Part shown: piece after piece, positions 26,145 through 34,769 of the stretch
Position numbering within the stretch: the stretch's first letter is position 1
Layout of the letters: each line of letters opens with the position of its first letter
DNA from: JAAXPZ01 sp965215705
Lineage (GTDB): Bacteria; Campylobacterota; Campylobacteria; Campylobacterales; Sulfurovaceae
Direction: 5' to 3'
DNA length: 64,000 bases
Assembly (NCBI GenBank): GCA_965215705.1
Contig: CBDCEE010000016.1
Coordinates: 62,001-126,000, forward strand
Notes under the pieces: generated by a model
The model's input: the letters and a program-made list of their open reading frames with translations, nothing else
Told to the model about the DNA's origin: nothing
Database searches by the model: none
Program-made: the position numbers and the translations under genes

Positions 26145-27062
26145 CTACAATTTTAATTCTGGGTATTTTCTCTCATACCTTGGGAGCATACTTTCATTGC
26201 CTAAGAGCCCGCCTTGATGAATATACATCAAGGGCTTATCAAAAAGTACTTGATATTCCAGTATCACCCGCCATCCTAGCGGATCATACAGCAGATCAAA
26301 CTCTAGCCCTGTCTGTTGGCGTAATTCTAACCAAATTTTATAGTTTTCTTTATAAAGTTTTCCAAAATGATGCTTTTTTTCTAGTGTCAATATGCTTGGA
26401 TGTAATAATTCATCTCCTTCAAGCATCAAGAACTGCTTTTTGAGATAGGTATCATCTCCTACACATGGACACGTATACACCGTAGGTCGGGGTACCCCCT
26501 CCCCGACAAAAGCCTTTTGCAAAAACAACGCTGTCGTCCCCGTCCCAGATGGCAAGAAAACATTCAACTCCTCTATCCCCTGCTCTGTCTGCCAATCCAT
26601 GATCTCTTGGGCTAATATCCGGATACCATACTCTGCCTCTTTTTGCCGTCCGCCCTCTTCTATGTATAGGGTGGCTTTCCCTTCGGCAAGCTCAGGGGGC
26701 GATTGTTTCTTGGCTTGATCGATATACGGTTGCTGAGCTTGTCGAAGTAACATCCCATTCTCCAAAGCTGCCCTATAATTTCCACATGGGTTCTCTCTCA
26801 AATATTCCGACAGATGGTCTACAGTAAATTCAAACTCCCACCCTCTCATTTTTGCCAATACTGACATCGAATACATCGCATTGGACTGAGATGAACCATA
26901 GGAGATCAGTTTCTTGATGGAGGGAAACTCATTTTCAAGATAATAATGAAATTTTCTGGCTTTATTCCCCGAAAAATCAGTATGTATCAGGTCATCTCTT
27001 TTGAGATAAAGTGTGACATCTTTGAAACAAATCTTCTCTATTGTGGTGGGCAACTGTAACAT
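26145..27062 (-). CDS. PLP-dependent enzyme of the ACC deaminase / D-cysteine desulfhydrase family
   Basis: The roughly 305-residue protein has the fold-type II layout: LYLKRDDLIHTDFSGNKARKF near the N terminus, with Lys34 in SGNK as the Schiff-base lysine, then ISYGSSQSNAMYSMS and a phosphate-binding LPSGTGTTALFL loop at about 190-200. The ATG at 27062 is preferred because AAAGG is ten bases upstream; the ATG three codons earlier is only one base from it. The real substrate (D-cysteine, 1-aminocyclopropane-carboxylate or other) is not evident. It follows no obvious operon partner except hisD downstream. Confidence 0.82.
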   Translation of the reverse strand: MLQLPTTIEKICFKDVTLYLKRDDLIHTDFSGNKARKFHYYLENEFPSIKKLISYGSSQSNAMYSMSVLAKMRGWEFEFTVDHLSEYLRENPCGNYRAALENGMLLRQAQQPYIDQAKKQSPPELAEGKATLYIEEGGRQKEAEYGIRILAQEIMDWQTEQGIEELNVFLPSGTGTTALFLQKAFVGEGVPRPTVYTCPCVGDDTYLKKQFLMLEGDELLHPSILTLEKKHHFGKLYKENYKIWLELRQQTGLEFDLLYDPLGWRVILEYQVLFDKPLMYIHQGGLLGNESMLPRYERKYPELKL

Positions 27063-27170
27063 CACTGTCATGCCTTTTTCTTTTTGACTATTCTACCATA
27101 TTATCAACCAATCTAAATCATTAGGAGAGTAGAATACACTCTTAAGCAAATTTCAATTAGGAGAAATTTT

Positions 27171-28184
27171 ATGGATTCTAAACATTATTATAACCCCAAC
27201 GGAGAAGAGATCCTCGATGAAAAAATTTTTGGAGGCTCACCTACCGGTTTTGTAGACTTTAACCGCTCCAAATACAAATGGGACAGTAATATCTATGACC
27301 TGATGAATGCCAATACCTGGTTTCCCTCAGAGGTCAATACCTCTACAGAGAAAAAGCATTTCGATGCACTAACTGACAATGAGCAATCGATCTACAAGAT
27401 GACCTTTGCACAGCTTAGCTTCAATGACTCTGCACAAGAGGAATACCTCAGTGATTTTAGACAGCTCGCTAACAACCGATTGCTCAAGTCAGTGATCACC
27501 CTACAGATGATGCAGGAGGTCAATCACTCCAAGAGTTATGCTGTGCTTCTGGATGCCTGTGGTAATTCCGAGGAAGTATTCAATCTCTATAAACATGATG
27601 CCGCGCTCAACAACAAAAATATGCGTATCGCAGAGCAGTTTGCCAGACATATCGATGGGGGCTCTGTAGACAAGATGATCGCCAGTGCGATGGCAAGTGT
27701 CAACTTGGAGGGTATCTACTTCCTGCTCGGATTTAGCTATATCTATGTGCTCGGAGACAAAGTCCCCGGAGCCAGAGACATGATCAAGTTCATCGCTAGA
27801 GATGAGCTCAATACACACCTGCCACTCTTTGTCAATATCTTTAAAACTATCCGTAAAGAGAACAGTATCGACAGCAGCACCATCGATATCATGTATAAAA
27901 TGATCGAAGAAGCAGTTGATATTGAACTGGAGTATGGAAACTATCTACTCGATACCTTCCCTATCATGGGAGTCACCAAAGAGTTGATGCAACACACTGT
28001 ACACAACTATGCCAATGAGAGGCTGAAAAAGATAGGGCTAGACCCCATCTTCCCTGAGTCTCCCAATACCTATCTTCAGCAGTTGGTCAGCAAGCATCTC
28101 AATATGAATGATGTCAAAAGTAACTTCTTTGAAAGCAATGTCTCCAACTATGCCAAATCAAGTATCGACCTAGATGACTTTTAA
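27171..28184 (+). CDS. nrdB: Class I ribonucleotide reductase, beta (radical) subunit
   Basis: The 337-residue subunit houses the di-metal site: Asp86, Glu116, His119, Glu180, Glu212 and His215. The radical tyrosine is present as Tyr123 in EVNHSKSY, so it fits the tyrosyl-radical class Ia/Ib type. The C terminus SIDLDDF is the tail that docks on the alpha subunit. AGGAGAAATTTT precedes the ATG. nrdA is not in the window. Confidence 0.95.
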   Translation: MDSKHYYNPNGEEILDEKIFGGSPTGFVDFNRSKYKWDSNIYDLMNANTWFPSEVNTSTEKKHFDALTDNEQSIYKMTFAQLSFNDSAQEEYLSDFRQLANNRLLKSVITLQMMQEVNHSKSYAVLLDACGNSEEVFNLYKHDAALNNKNMRIAEQFARHIDGGSVDKMIASAMASVNLEGIYFLLGFSYIYVLGDKVPGARDMIKFIARDELNTHLPLFVNIFKTIRKENSIDSSTIDIMYKMIEEAVDIELEYGNYLLDTFPIMGVTKELMQHTVHNYANERLKKIGLDPIFPESPNTYLQQLVSKHLNMNDVKSNFFESNVSNYAKSSIDLDDF

Positions 28185-28210
28185 GACAATCCGCTTAAAG
28201 CGGATTGTCT
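28184..28210. terminator. Bidirectional hairpin terminator between nrdB and fba
   Basis: A perfect 11-bp stem AGACAATCCGC / GCGGATTGTCT with a TTAAA loop starts at the last base of the nrdB stop codon and sits between convergent genes. The following bases are T/A-rich (ATTATA) but there is no long U-tract. Confidence 0.8.
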
Positions 28211-28236
28211 ATTATAGAAGGAGAGAGAAAATCTCT

Positions 28237-29310
28237 TTAGTAGCGACCGATACAGTTCAAATCATCAAACGCCTGTTCTAGTCTGGCGATCATAGACTCT
28301 TCACCGGCTCTAAGCCATTTTCTCGGATCATAAAATTTCTTATTGGGTTTATCTTCACCCTCAGGGTTACCGATCTGTCCCTGTAGATAGCCACGATATT
28401 TCTCTGTATAGCGTCTCACACCATTCCAATAGGTCCATTGCGTATCGGTATCGATATTCATCTTGATCACACCATAGCCTATCGCTTCTCTGATATCTGA
28501 GAGTTCTGACCCTGACCCTCCATGGAAAACAAAATCTACAGGTTTTTTATCTGTATCGAATTTCTCTTTGATATATTTTTGAGAGTTATCCAGTATCTTG
28601 GGAGTCAGTGTGACATTTCCTGGCTTATAGACACCATGTACGTTACCAAAAGAAGCAGCGATCGTAAACTTCTCAGAGACTTGGCTCAGCTGTTCATAGG
28701 CAAATGCCACCTCTTCTGGCTGAGTATAGAGCAGTGCATTGTCGATATGAGTATTGTCTACACCGTCCTCTTCTCCTCCGGTAACCCCTAGCTCTATCTC
28801 CAGTGTCATACCGATCTTGCTCATACGTTCCAAATAGGCTTTGCAAGTAGCGATATTTTCTTCTATGGGCTCTTCTGAAAGATCAATCATATGTGAAGAG
28901 AAGAGAGGTTTCCCATGCTGTGCAAAATGTGCTTCACTTGCATCCAGTAATGCATCGATCCAAGGAAGTAGCTTCCTGGATGCATGGTCTGTATGCAGGA
29001 TCACAGGGATGCCATAGGCTTCCGCCAATGCATGAACATGCTGTGCACCACTAATCGCTCCTAGTACTGCTCCTTTGTCCGTATCAATACCTTTACCTGC
29101 ATAAAAGGCAGCACCACCATTGCTGAACTGTACAATGACAGGGGATGAGACTTTTTTGGCTGCCTCCATCACTGCATTTACTGAGTCTGTACCTACCACA
29201 TTGACTGCAGGAAGTGCATATCCCTTCTCTTTGGCATGGGCAAAGAGTTTTTGGAGATCCTCCCCCGAAACAACACCGGGATTCAGAAATTCTGATACTC
29301 TACTGAACAT
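28237..29310 (-). CDS. fba: Class II fructose-1,6-bisphosphate aldolase
   Basis: The 357-residue zinc aldolase cleaves or forms fructose 1,6-bisphosphate in glycolysis/gluconeogenesis. Zinc and substrate motifs are visible: VILHTDHASRKLLPW (His-x-Asp-His), SHMIDLSEEP, IELGVTGGEEDG, NVHGVYKPGNV, FHGGSGS and NIDTDTQW. AGGAGGCCTT is a strong ribosome site. It follows a LysM/foldase gene and peb4, the neighbourhood known for Campylobacter peb4-fba. Confidence 0.97.
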   Translation of the reverse strand: MFSRVSEFLNPGVVSGEDLQKLFAHAKEKGYALPAVNVVGTDSVNAVMEAAKKVSSPVIVQFSNGGAAFYAGKGIDTDKGAVLGAISGAQHVHALAEAYGIPVILHTDHASRKLLPWIDALLDASEAHFAQHGKPLFSSHMIDLSEEPIEENIATCKAYLERMSKIGMTLEIELGVTGGEEDGVDNTHIDNALLYTQPEEVAFAYEQLSQVSEKFTIAASFGNVHGVYKPGNVTLTPKILDNSQKYIKEKFDTDKKPVDFVFHGGSGSELSDIREAIGYGVIKMNIDTDTQWTYWNGVRRYTEKYRGYLQGQIGNPEGEDKPNKKFYDPRKWLRAGEESMIARLEQAFDDLNCIGRY

Positions 29311-29320
29311 AAGGCCTCCT

Positions 29321-30001
29321 TTATTTTGCTGGTACTTTGAGTTTTTGTCCTATTTTGAGTACACTCTTATCAGTCATACCATTCATTTTTCGCAATGCTT
29401 TGGTACTGATACTGTACTTGTTTGCTATACCGGAAAGGGTATTGCCACTTTTGACCTCATAGAGAGAATGCTCGCCATTTGTACTGACTGTTTTTTTCTT
29501 TTTCTTTGCTTTTTTTGGTTTTGAGATTACTTTGCCATCCATCACTATTTTGGCTTTATCCATCATTTTTGCTACTGCTTTTTTCTGTGCAATAGAGTTT
29601 TTGATCATCTCCTTCACTTTCTCAAAAGGAATGTTCTTCCCTTTTTTATCTTTAAAATATTTCTTATTCTTTTTATATGCATCTTTGACCTCTTGGTCTT
29701 TGACCTTGTACTTCGCTGCTTTTTTTCTCAACCAAAATCCAGCAATAATATTCTCTTGCTCTTTCTTCTTGATCTCTTTCAGTGCTGTTTTTAAAACCAG
29801 CTTATCCACCGCTAATCTTTCAATCAAGGAAATTTTATCTTTTTTTCTCAGTCGCTTATAGGTTACTCTTCCCTTTGTAGCTACTTTCAAAAATGCGTTT
29901 GCCTCTTTTTCATCAATAGAGTACCCGTTGACTGTAGCAATAGTCTTAGCAGACAGTCCTACGGTAGCTAACAGTGCAAAAATGACCATTAATTTTTTCA
30001 T
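29321..30001 (-). CDS. Exported SurA-N-like protein with C-terminal LysM domain
   Basis: The 226-residue protein has a signal peptide (1-18), an N-terminal chaperone-like region resembling the SurA/PEB4 N-domain (TIATVNGYSIDEKEANAFLK, about 20-140), a Lys-rich linker (161-171) and one LysM peptidoglycan-binding domain (181-224, YEVKSGNTLSGIANKYSI). No parvulin isomerase domain is present. It lies between peb4 and fba with a ten-base gap to fba and is probably a duplicate of the peb4 N-domain tethered to the cell wall. Very basic, as expected for a wall-binding protein. Confidence 0.8.
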   Translation of the reverse strand: MKKLMVIFALLATVGLSAKTIATVNGYSIDEKEANAFLKVATKGRVTYKRLRKKDKISLIERLAVDKLVLKTALKEIKKKEQENIIAGFWLRKKAAKYKVKDQEVKDAYKKNKKYFKDKKGKNIPFEKVKEMIKNSIAQKKAVAKMMDKAKIVMDGKVISKPKKAKKKKKTVSTNGEHSLYEVKSGNTLSGIANKYSISTKALRKMNGMTDKSVLKIGQKLKVPAK

Positions 30002-30060
30002 TCACTTTCCTTCATTGTATAAATTCTTAAAATTATAACCGAAAAATCTATAATGGCTAA

Positions 30061-30894
30061 TTATTTTTTCGCTGCTTCAATCACAATTTCGGCTTTACTT
30101 TTCAGCTCCTCCGCACTTTTTTCCAACATTTTTCTAAATTGTGTCTGCTTAAGGTTTTGGACGATTTGTCCCTTTACTTTTTCATAGGGAACTGTTGTCG
30201 CCTCTTTTTTGTCCTCTACATAGATGATATGATAGCCAAACTGTGTCTTGACCGGTGCCGTAGTCACCTTGCCTTTTTCCAGGGCGAAGACTGCTTTGTC
30301 AAACTCCGGTACCATCTGCTTTGGTCCAAAGAAGCCAAGGTCTCCACCTTTAGGGGCTGTAGGTCCCTCTGACTTCTCTTTTGCCAAAGCGATAAACTTC
30401 TCTTTCAGTGCATCACCCTTCAGGCTCTTCAATTCCTCTATCATTTTTTTGGCAGCTGCCTCATCCTCTTTGACTAAAATATGTCGTGCGTGTACTTGTG
30501 CAGGTTTTTTAAACTGCTCTTTGTTCTTCTCATAAAACTCTTTGGCTTCCCCATCACTGACAACAGTAGACTCATACTGTTTTTTCATCCATTGGTTGAT
30601 CATCAGTTCATCTTTGGCAATCGCCAATGCTTTTTGATACTCCGGATCCTTTTCTACCTCTGCCTTCTTGGCTGCATCGATAAAGAGTATACGTTCAATC
30701 AATCTATCAGTGATAACCTTTTTATCACTCTCACTGACTGTTGCTAATGATTGTTGTGGATTTGCTGCTTTTACAAATCTTTCTGCATCTTCTGTGGTGA
30801 TCTTTTTACCATTGACCGTCGCTAAAACATCTCCGGCCATTGCGATACTTGTACCCAATGCCATTACCAATAGTGTATTTTTTATGATTTTCAT
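30061..30894 (-). CDS. peb4: Periplasmic peptidyl-prolyl isomerase / foldase (PEB4, SurA-like)
   Basis: The 277-residue protein has a signal peptide (1-20), a SurA-type N domain starting GDVLATVNGKKITTEDAERF and a parvulin (PPIC) domain at about 130-235 with HARHILVKEDEAA, GGDLGFFGPKQMVPEF and TQFGYHIIYV. It assists folding of outer-membrane proteins in the periplasm. The order peb4, LysM gene, fba suggests a single transcript. Confidence 0.92.
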   Translation of the reverse strand: MKIIKNTLLVMALGTSIAMAGDVLATVNGKKITTEDAERFVKAANPQQSLATVSESDKKVITDRLIERILFIDAAKKAEVEKDPEYQKALAIAKDELMINQWMKKQYESTVVSDGEAKEFYEKNKEQFKKPAQVHARHILVKEDEAAAKKMIEELKSLKGDALKEKFIALAKEKSEGPTAPKGGDLGFFGPKQMVPEFDKAVFALEKGKVTTAPVKTQFGYHIIYVEDKKEATTVPYEKVKGQIVQNLKQTQFRKMLEKSAEELKSKAEIVIEAAKK

Positions 30895-30978
30895 TACATT
30901 TCTTCCTTAGTTTTAATAGTTGTGCTGATAGTATATCTCTCCAAGTTAAATATATTATTAACCAACACCGGAGAACCC

Positions 30979-31635
30979 ATGGCAAAGATCAAAAAAGCAA
31001 CCAAAAAAGAGATCGAAGAGATCAAGTCTCTCTTTCTGAAACAGTATCCGGATTCTGTAACAGAACTGCAGTATCAAAATCTCTATGAACTCCTGATCTC
31101 TGTCATGCTCTCAGCACAGTGCACAGATAAGCGGGTTAACCTTATCACGCCTGCACTCTTTGAAGCCTACCCTGATCCTGTTTCTCTCTCCAATGCAGAT
31201 TTGGACGATGTCAAAGCTTATATAAAAACCTGCTCTTTTTTCAATAACAAGGCTAAAAATCTGATCAAGATGGCACAGAGTGTGATTGAAAATTATGAGG
31301 GAGAGATACCGCTAGAGCAAAAAGAGCTTATCACCCTCGCAGGCGTAGGACAAAAAACCGCCAATGTCGTGATGATCGAATATACAGGTGCCAACCTCAT
31401 GGCAGTCGATACCCATGTCTATCGCGTCGCCCATAGATTGGGACTGAGTGATGCACCCACTGCAACCAAATGTGAAGCAGAGTTAAGCAGAAAGTTTAAA
31501 ACCGATCTACATCTCTTACACCAAGCCATGGTGCTATTTGGTCGCTACAGGTGCAAGGCCCTCAAACCAGAGTGTGGTGACTGCTTCATGGCACAGCTAT
31601 GCAAGAGTAAAGAGGGCTTCAAGGCTAAAGGCTAA
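30979..31635 (+). CDS. nth: Endonuclease III (DNA glycosylase/AP lyase)
   Basis: The 218-residue base-excision repair enzyme removes oxidised pyrimidines. The start at 30979 is chosen because CGGAG lies seven bases upstream and the product then has the family length. The helix-hairpin-helix reads LAGVGQKTANVV with catalytic Lys126, Asp144 follows in VDTHVYR, and the C terminus has the 4Fe-4S pattern C-x6-C-x2-C-x5-C. Its last codons are made of a 7-bp tandem repeat. Confidence 0.96.
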   Translation: MAKIKKATKKEIEEIKSLFLKQYPDSVTELQYQNLYELLISVMLSAQCTDKRVNLITPALFEAYPDPVSLSNADLDDVKAYIKTCSFFNNKAKNLIKMAQSVIENYEGEIPLEQKELITLAGVGQKTANVVMIEYTGANLMAVDTHVYRVAHRLGLSDAPTATKCEAELSRKFKTDLHLLHQAMVLFGRYRCKALKPECGDCFMAQLCKSKEGFKAKG

Positions 31636-31643
31636 AGGCTAAA
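31623..31643. repeat. Three tandem copies of GGCTAAA across the nth stop codon
   Basis: GGCTAAA occurs at 31623-31629, 31630-31636 and 31637-31643. The unit encodes the last residues and stop of nth and also overlaps the stop of the convergent gene. A change in copy number would alter both C termini. Confidence 0.7.
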
Positions 31644-31944
31644 ACCCTACCTCATCCAGTTCTTTGAATTTGAATGCTTCAATAATCTCCTCGATCGTCT
31701 CTTCTTCTCGGATAACAAGTACCATCATATTCTCTTCCATAAATACCATATAGTTCTCAAAGTTACTCTTGAGGATCACAAACTCAATCCAATCTTCACC
31801 TGTTTGCATACGATCATCAAAAAATCTTACAGACTGAGTAGTCCCTTGATCAAACTCTACCAAAGCCCATTTTTGAACAACTGACAAGGCTGTGATCTTT
31901 GCTTTCTTTTCATCTGTACCGTCTACCGGGATCAGAATCAGCAT
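31639..31944 (-). CDS. Uncharacterised small protein coupled to luxS
   Basis: A 101-residue acidic cytoplasmic protein beginning MLILIPVDGTDEKKAKIT, with alternating strands and helices. The opening recalls the NifX/NifB dinitrogenase cofactor-binding fold (ribonuclease H-like), but the typical motifs are not clear, so no family is asserted. Its start lies seven bases inside the end of luxS, implying coupled expression. Confidence 0.6.
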   Translation of the reverse strand: MLILIPVDGTDEKKAKITALSVVQKWALVEFDQGTTQSVRFFDDRMQTGEDWIEFVILKSNFENYMVFMEENMMVLVIREEETIEEIIEAFKFKELDEVGF

Positions 31945-32456
31945 ACATTACCACCTGCAAGCTTCTTTTTACTGAGCTTGAGAGCCTTATTACTCATCAG
32001 TCCAATCCCACTCTTTACTACTTTTTTTGCTACTTTTTTTGCCTCTTTAAGTGAGTGCATTTTGCAGGTACCACACTGGTAGATATTGAGCTCTGGGATA
32101 TCCGACTCTGAACTGACTTTGAGGATATCTTGCATGGATTGTTTCCATGCTTTGGCAACACGCTTTTTGGAAGGGGTTCCCAACAGTGACATATAAAAAC
32201 CTGTACGACACCCCATAGGAGAGATATCAATGATCTCTGTTTTTTTACTGTTGAGATGCTCTCTCATAAATCCTGCAAACAGATGCTCTAGCGTATGGAT
32301 TGCCTTTTCGCCAAGAATAGCTTTATTGGGACGCGTGAAACGCAGGTCAAAGACGGTAATAGGATCACCTGAAGGCGTGCTCATTTTCTTGGCTACCCTC
32401 ACAGCAGGTGCTATCATTTTGGTGTGGTCAACGGTAAAACTGTCTAGTAGTGGCAT
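31938..32456 (-). CDS. luxS: S-ribosylhomocysteine lyase (autoinducer-2 synthesis)
   Basis: The 172-residue metalloenzyme cleaves S-ribosylhomocysteine to homocysteine and DPD, the AI-2 precursor, in the activated methyl cycle. Metal ligands His54 and His58 are in HTLEH with Glu57, Cys83 sits in GCRTGFY and Cys128 in CGTCKMHS. The C-terminal tail is extended and lysine-rich. AAAAAGGAAATATC precedes the ATG. Confidence 0.97.
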   Translation of the reverse strand: MPLLDSFTVDHTKMIAPAVRVAKKMSTPSGDPITVFDLRFTRPNKAILGEKAIHTLEHLFAGFMREHLNSKKTEIIDISPMGCRTGFYMSLLGTPSKKRVAKAWKQSMQDILKVSSESDIPELNIYQCGTCKMHSLKEAKKVAKKVVKSGIGLMSNKALKLSKKKLAGGNVC

Positions 32457-32496
32457 GATATTTCCTTTTTAGAAAGTATTATACCACTAACTCTAT

Positions 32497-33819
32497 TTAT
32501 CTATTAATGATCTCCTTTTCATGTCGTTCTCTATCAAATTTCTTACCAAGGAATTCACAGATAGAAATCGTATCTTTCTCTGCTATGGCCAGTGAAGTAC
32601 TCGCCCCTGGACTTGGTGTCATATTGAAGATCGCGCCATCTTTGATTAGTTTTGCTTCTCCCATCATCAGCTTATGGCTGGTCTTGTCGATAATCTGTGG
32701 ACGCATCCCTCCATATCCTTCAGCTGTCACCAAATCTCTTTTTCTCAGTGTAGGAATAATTTTACGGGCATCTTTCACGAAAACACCTTTACCGACAAAA
32801 GGTATCTCATCCAAGAAGTTGGTAAAGATATATTTTCGAATCACTTTATCTCGCAGTAGATCATAATAGACCTCAAGCGTATCTTTCCCGATGTCCATCG
32901 CTTCCAATAGATCCATAATATGGGCCTGCCTATAACGCTCTAGCTTGGGCAATGCAAATGCCGTAGGACCAAAGCGGGTATTCCAGTCTGCAGTAATATC
33001 TGGATCTGCATGCACCGCAGCAAAGGGGAGTTTGGGGTTTTGCATCGTATAGACTTTGGAGTTAAGCAGTTTCTCTTTGGTAAAGAAGAAGCTACCCCCG
33101 ATTGGTAGTACTGCCCAATCCTTTCCATACCCCATATGTTGTGCGAACAGCAGTGAATACGCACCTGCATTTGCAACGACTGTCTTCGCATGGAACGAGC
33201 TATTTTTTGTCACTATTTCAAAATACTCTCCCGCATCTTTAATCGTCACTACCTCTTCATTATAGTGCATCTGGATATTTTTATCTTCATCCAGAGCCAT
33301 CTCGATAAAGCTCTCACTGAGCTTTTTGAAGTCTACCGTAGTGATCTCTCCTTCCACACCCAGAGCCATCACATTCTCTTCTCTGCCTTCAGTGATCTTA
33401 GGCTCTTTTTCTGCCAGTGCATCTCTGTCCATTTTGATAAAATAAGGATAAAGTTCAGAGAATTCTTTATAGCGCTCATCAAGTCTAGCAATCTCATCAT
33501 CACCAACTGCGAGGATCATTTTATCTCTACGAAAACCAATATTGTCTTCAAAGCCAAAATGGCTGATATAGTTGGCAACCATCGCAGCATTGTGCTTCAC
33601 CGCCTTGGCTTTGTCAAGGGTATAGTTAGTTTCGATATCTCCAATATGTAGTGTTTGAGAATTTGCCTTGGGGCCAGAGTTTAACTGAGCTGGTTCATCA
33701 TACTTCTCAAATAAGATAATATTTTTAATGTCCGTATAGCGCGCTAGTGTAAACAATAGGGCACTTCCTGCCACACCTGAACCTATAATTGCCGTATCGA
33801 ACAACTTATTGACGATCAT
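32497..33819 (-). CDS. mqo: Malate:quinone oxidoreductase, copy 1
   Basis: The 440-residue FAD enzyme oxidises malate to oxaloacetate and passes electrons to the quinone pool at the inner membrane face. The dinucleotide-binding motif is DTAIIGSGVAGSALLF (about 8-23), with ANSQTLHIGDIETNYTLDKAK following and a C-terminal MTPSPGAST FAD-contact loop. It resembles the Campylobacter-type Mqo and is about half identical by eye to the copy at 60645-62000. It is divergent from a FAH-family gene. Confidence 0.88.
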   Translation of the reverse strand: MIVNKLFDTAIIGSGVAGSALLFTLARYTDIKNIILFEKYDEPAQLNSGPKANSQTLHIGDIETNYTLDKAKAVKHNAAMVANYISHFGFEDNIGFRRDKMILAVGDDEIARLDERYKEFSELYPYFIKMDRDALAEKEPKITEGREENVMALGVEGEITTVDFKKLSESFIEMALDEDKNIQMHYNEEVVTIKDAGEYFEIVTKNSSFHAKTVVANAGAYSLLFAQHMGYGKDWAVLPIGGSFFFTKEKLLNSKVYTMQNPKLPFAAVHADPDITADWNTRFGPTAFALPKLERYRQAHIMDLLEAMDIGKDTLEVYYDLLRDKVIRKYIFTNFLDEIPFVGKGVFVKDARKIIPTLRKRDLVTAEGYGGMRPQIIDKTSHKLMMGEAKLIKDGAIFNMTPSPGASTSLAIAEKDTISICEFLGKKFDRERHEKEIINR

Positions 33820-34001
33820 CTTTCCTTCTCCTTTTTATCAGGGCTTATCAGGTAAACCCCCATATAAAACTATAGTATAGTTTTGATAAAGAAGAAAAGC
33901 AATTTTTATGAAACTTTCATCAAATTTTAAGGGCATTACCATAAAATACATTGATGACTATATTTTCTTATAGACTTGAATGTCATTAATCAATAGTTTG
34001 T

Positions 34002-34007
34002 TATAAT
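34002..34007 (+). promoter_or_regulatory. Probable -10 box upstream of the FAH-family gene
   Basis: TATAAT lies 36 bases before the start codon in the spacer between mqo and the FAH gene. A TTGAAT hexamer 20 bases further upstream is too distant to be a confident -35 box. Confidence 0.4.
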
Positions 34008-34042
34008 ATAAGCAATAAGCATAAAGAATAAATGGAGTTTTA

Positions 34043-34651
34043 ATGCAAAAAATAGCCTTTGACAGCCAGAGTGTTAGCCCATCCAAAGTTATCTGTATCG
34101 GCAGAAATTATGTCGCACATATCGAAGAGCTTGGAAATGAGATACCAGAGAATATGGTGATCTTTAACAAGCCAAACAGTGCTATAAGCCAGTCACTCAA
34201 ATATTTTACTCCTCATTGTCGCTTTGAGGGGGAAATATGCCTCCTCATCATAGCTGGTAAGATTGCAGGGCTTGGGCTTGGGCTTGATCTCACTCATGCA
34301 CAACTACAAAATACATTAAAACAAAAGGGGCTTCCTTGGGAGAGAGCCAAAGCCTTTGATGGATCTGCGGTACTGAGTGAGTTTATTGCATTTGAAGGAG
34401 AGTTGCGTGATATACATTTTGAGCTCTACCACAATGGTACCCTTGTCCAGTATGCTGATCGCAGCCTCATGATGTATAAACCTCATGAGATGATAACAGA
34501 GATACAGCGATTCATGACAGTGGAAGATCATGATATTATTATGACTGGTACGCCTAAAGGTGTAGGTACCTATCAACAGGGGGATCTCTTTGAAATGAAA
34601 CTCTATGAGAAAGAAGCACTACTTTTGGTATCCTCTTGGAAAGCAAAATAG
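34043..34651 (+). CDS. Fumarylacetoacetate hydrolase-family protein (FAHD1/YcgM type)
   Basis: A 202-residue single-domain FAH protein. The metal site motif is FEGEICLLI (Glu-x-Glu), then a DLTHAQLQ segment and KAFDGSAV, where the family has DvTArdlQ and KgfDtfaP, and the C-terminal MTGTPKGVG loop. FAHD1-type enzymes act on acylpyruvates and on oxaloacetate (decarboxylation or keto-enol tautomerisation). Being divergent from mqo, whose product is oxaloacetate, it could handle enol-oxaloacetate; this is inference from neighbourhood. Confidence 0.85.
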   Translation: MQKIAFDSQSVSPSKVICIGRNYVAHIEELGNEIPENMVIFNKPNSAISQSLKYFTPHCRFEGEICLLIIAGKIAGLGLGLDLTHAQLQNTLKQKGLPWERAKAFDGSAVLSEFIAFEGELRDIHFELYHNGTLVQYADRSLMMYKPHEMITEIQRFMTVEDHDIIMTGTPKGVGTYQQGDLFEMKLYEKEALLLVSSWKAK

Positions 34652-34769
34652 TTTCACAGCCATACAATTTTTACTCAAAACTAACCAATAGCGTGCTATA
34701 CTTTCTGATACCAGTTTTTTCATCCTAATAGATGGATTATCTGGCACTTCTCACTTCAAAGGCTTCACT

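Noticed and set aside
27072..27170. Possible NrdR-type boxes or riboswitch upstream of nrdB
   Set aside because: No paired repeats of the NrdR-box type and no conserved fold could be seen in the 99-bp spacer.
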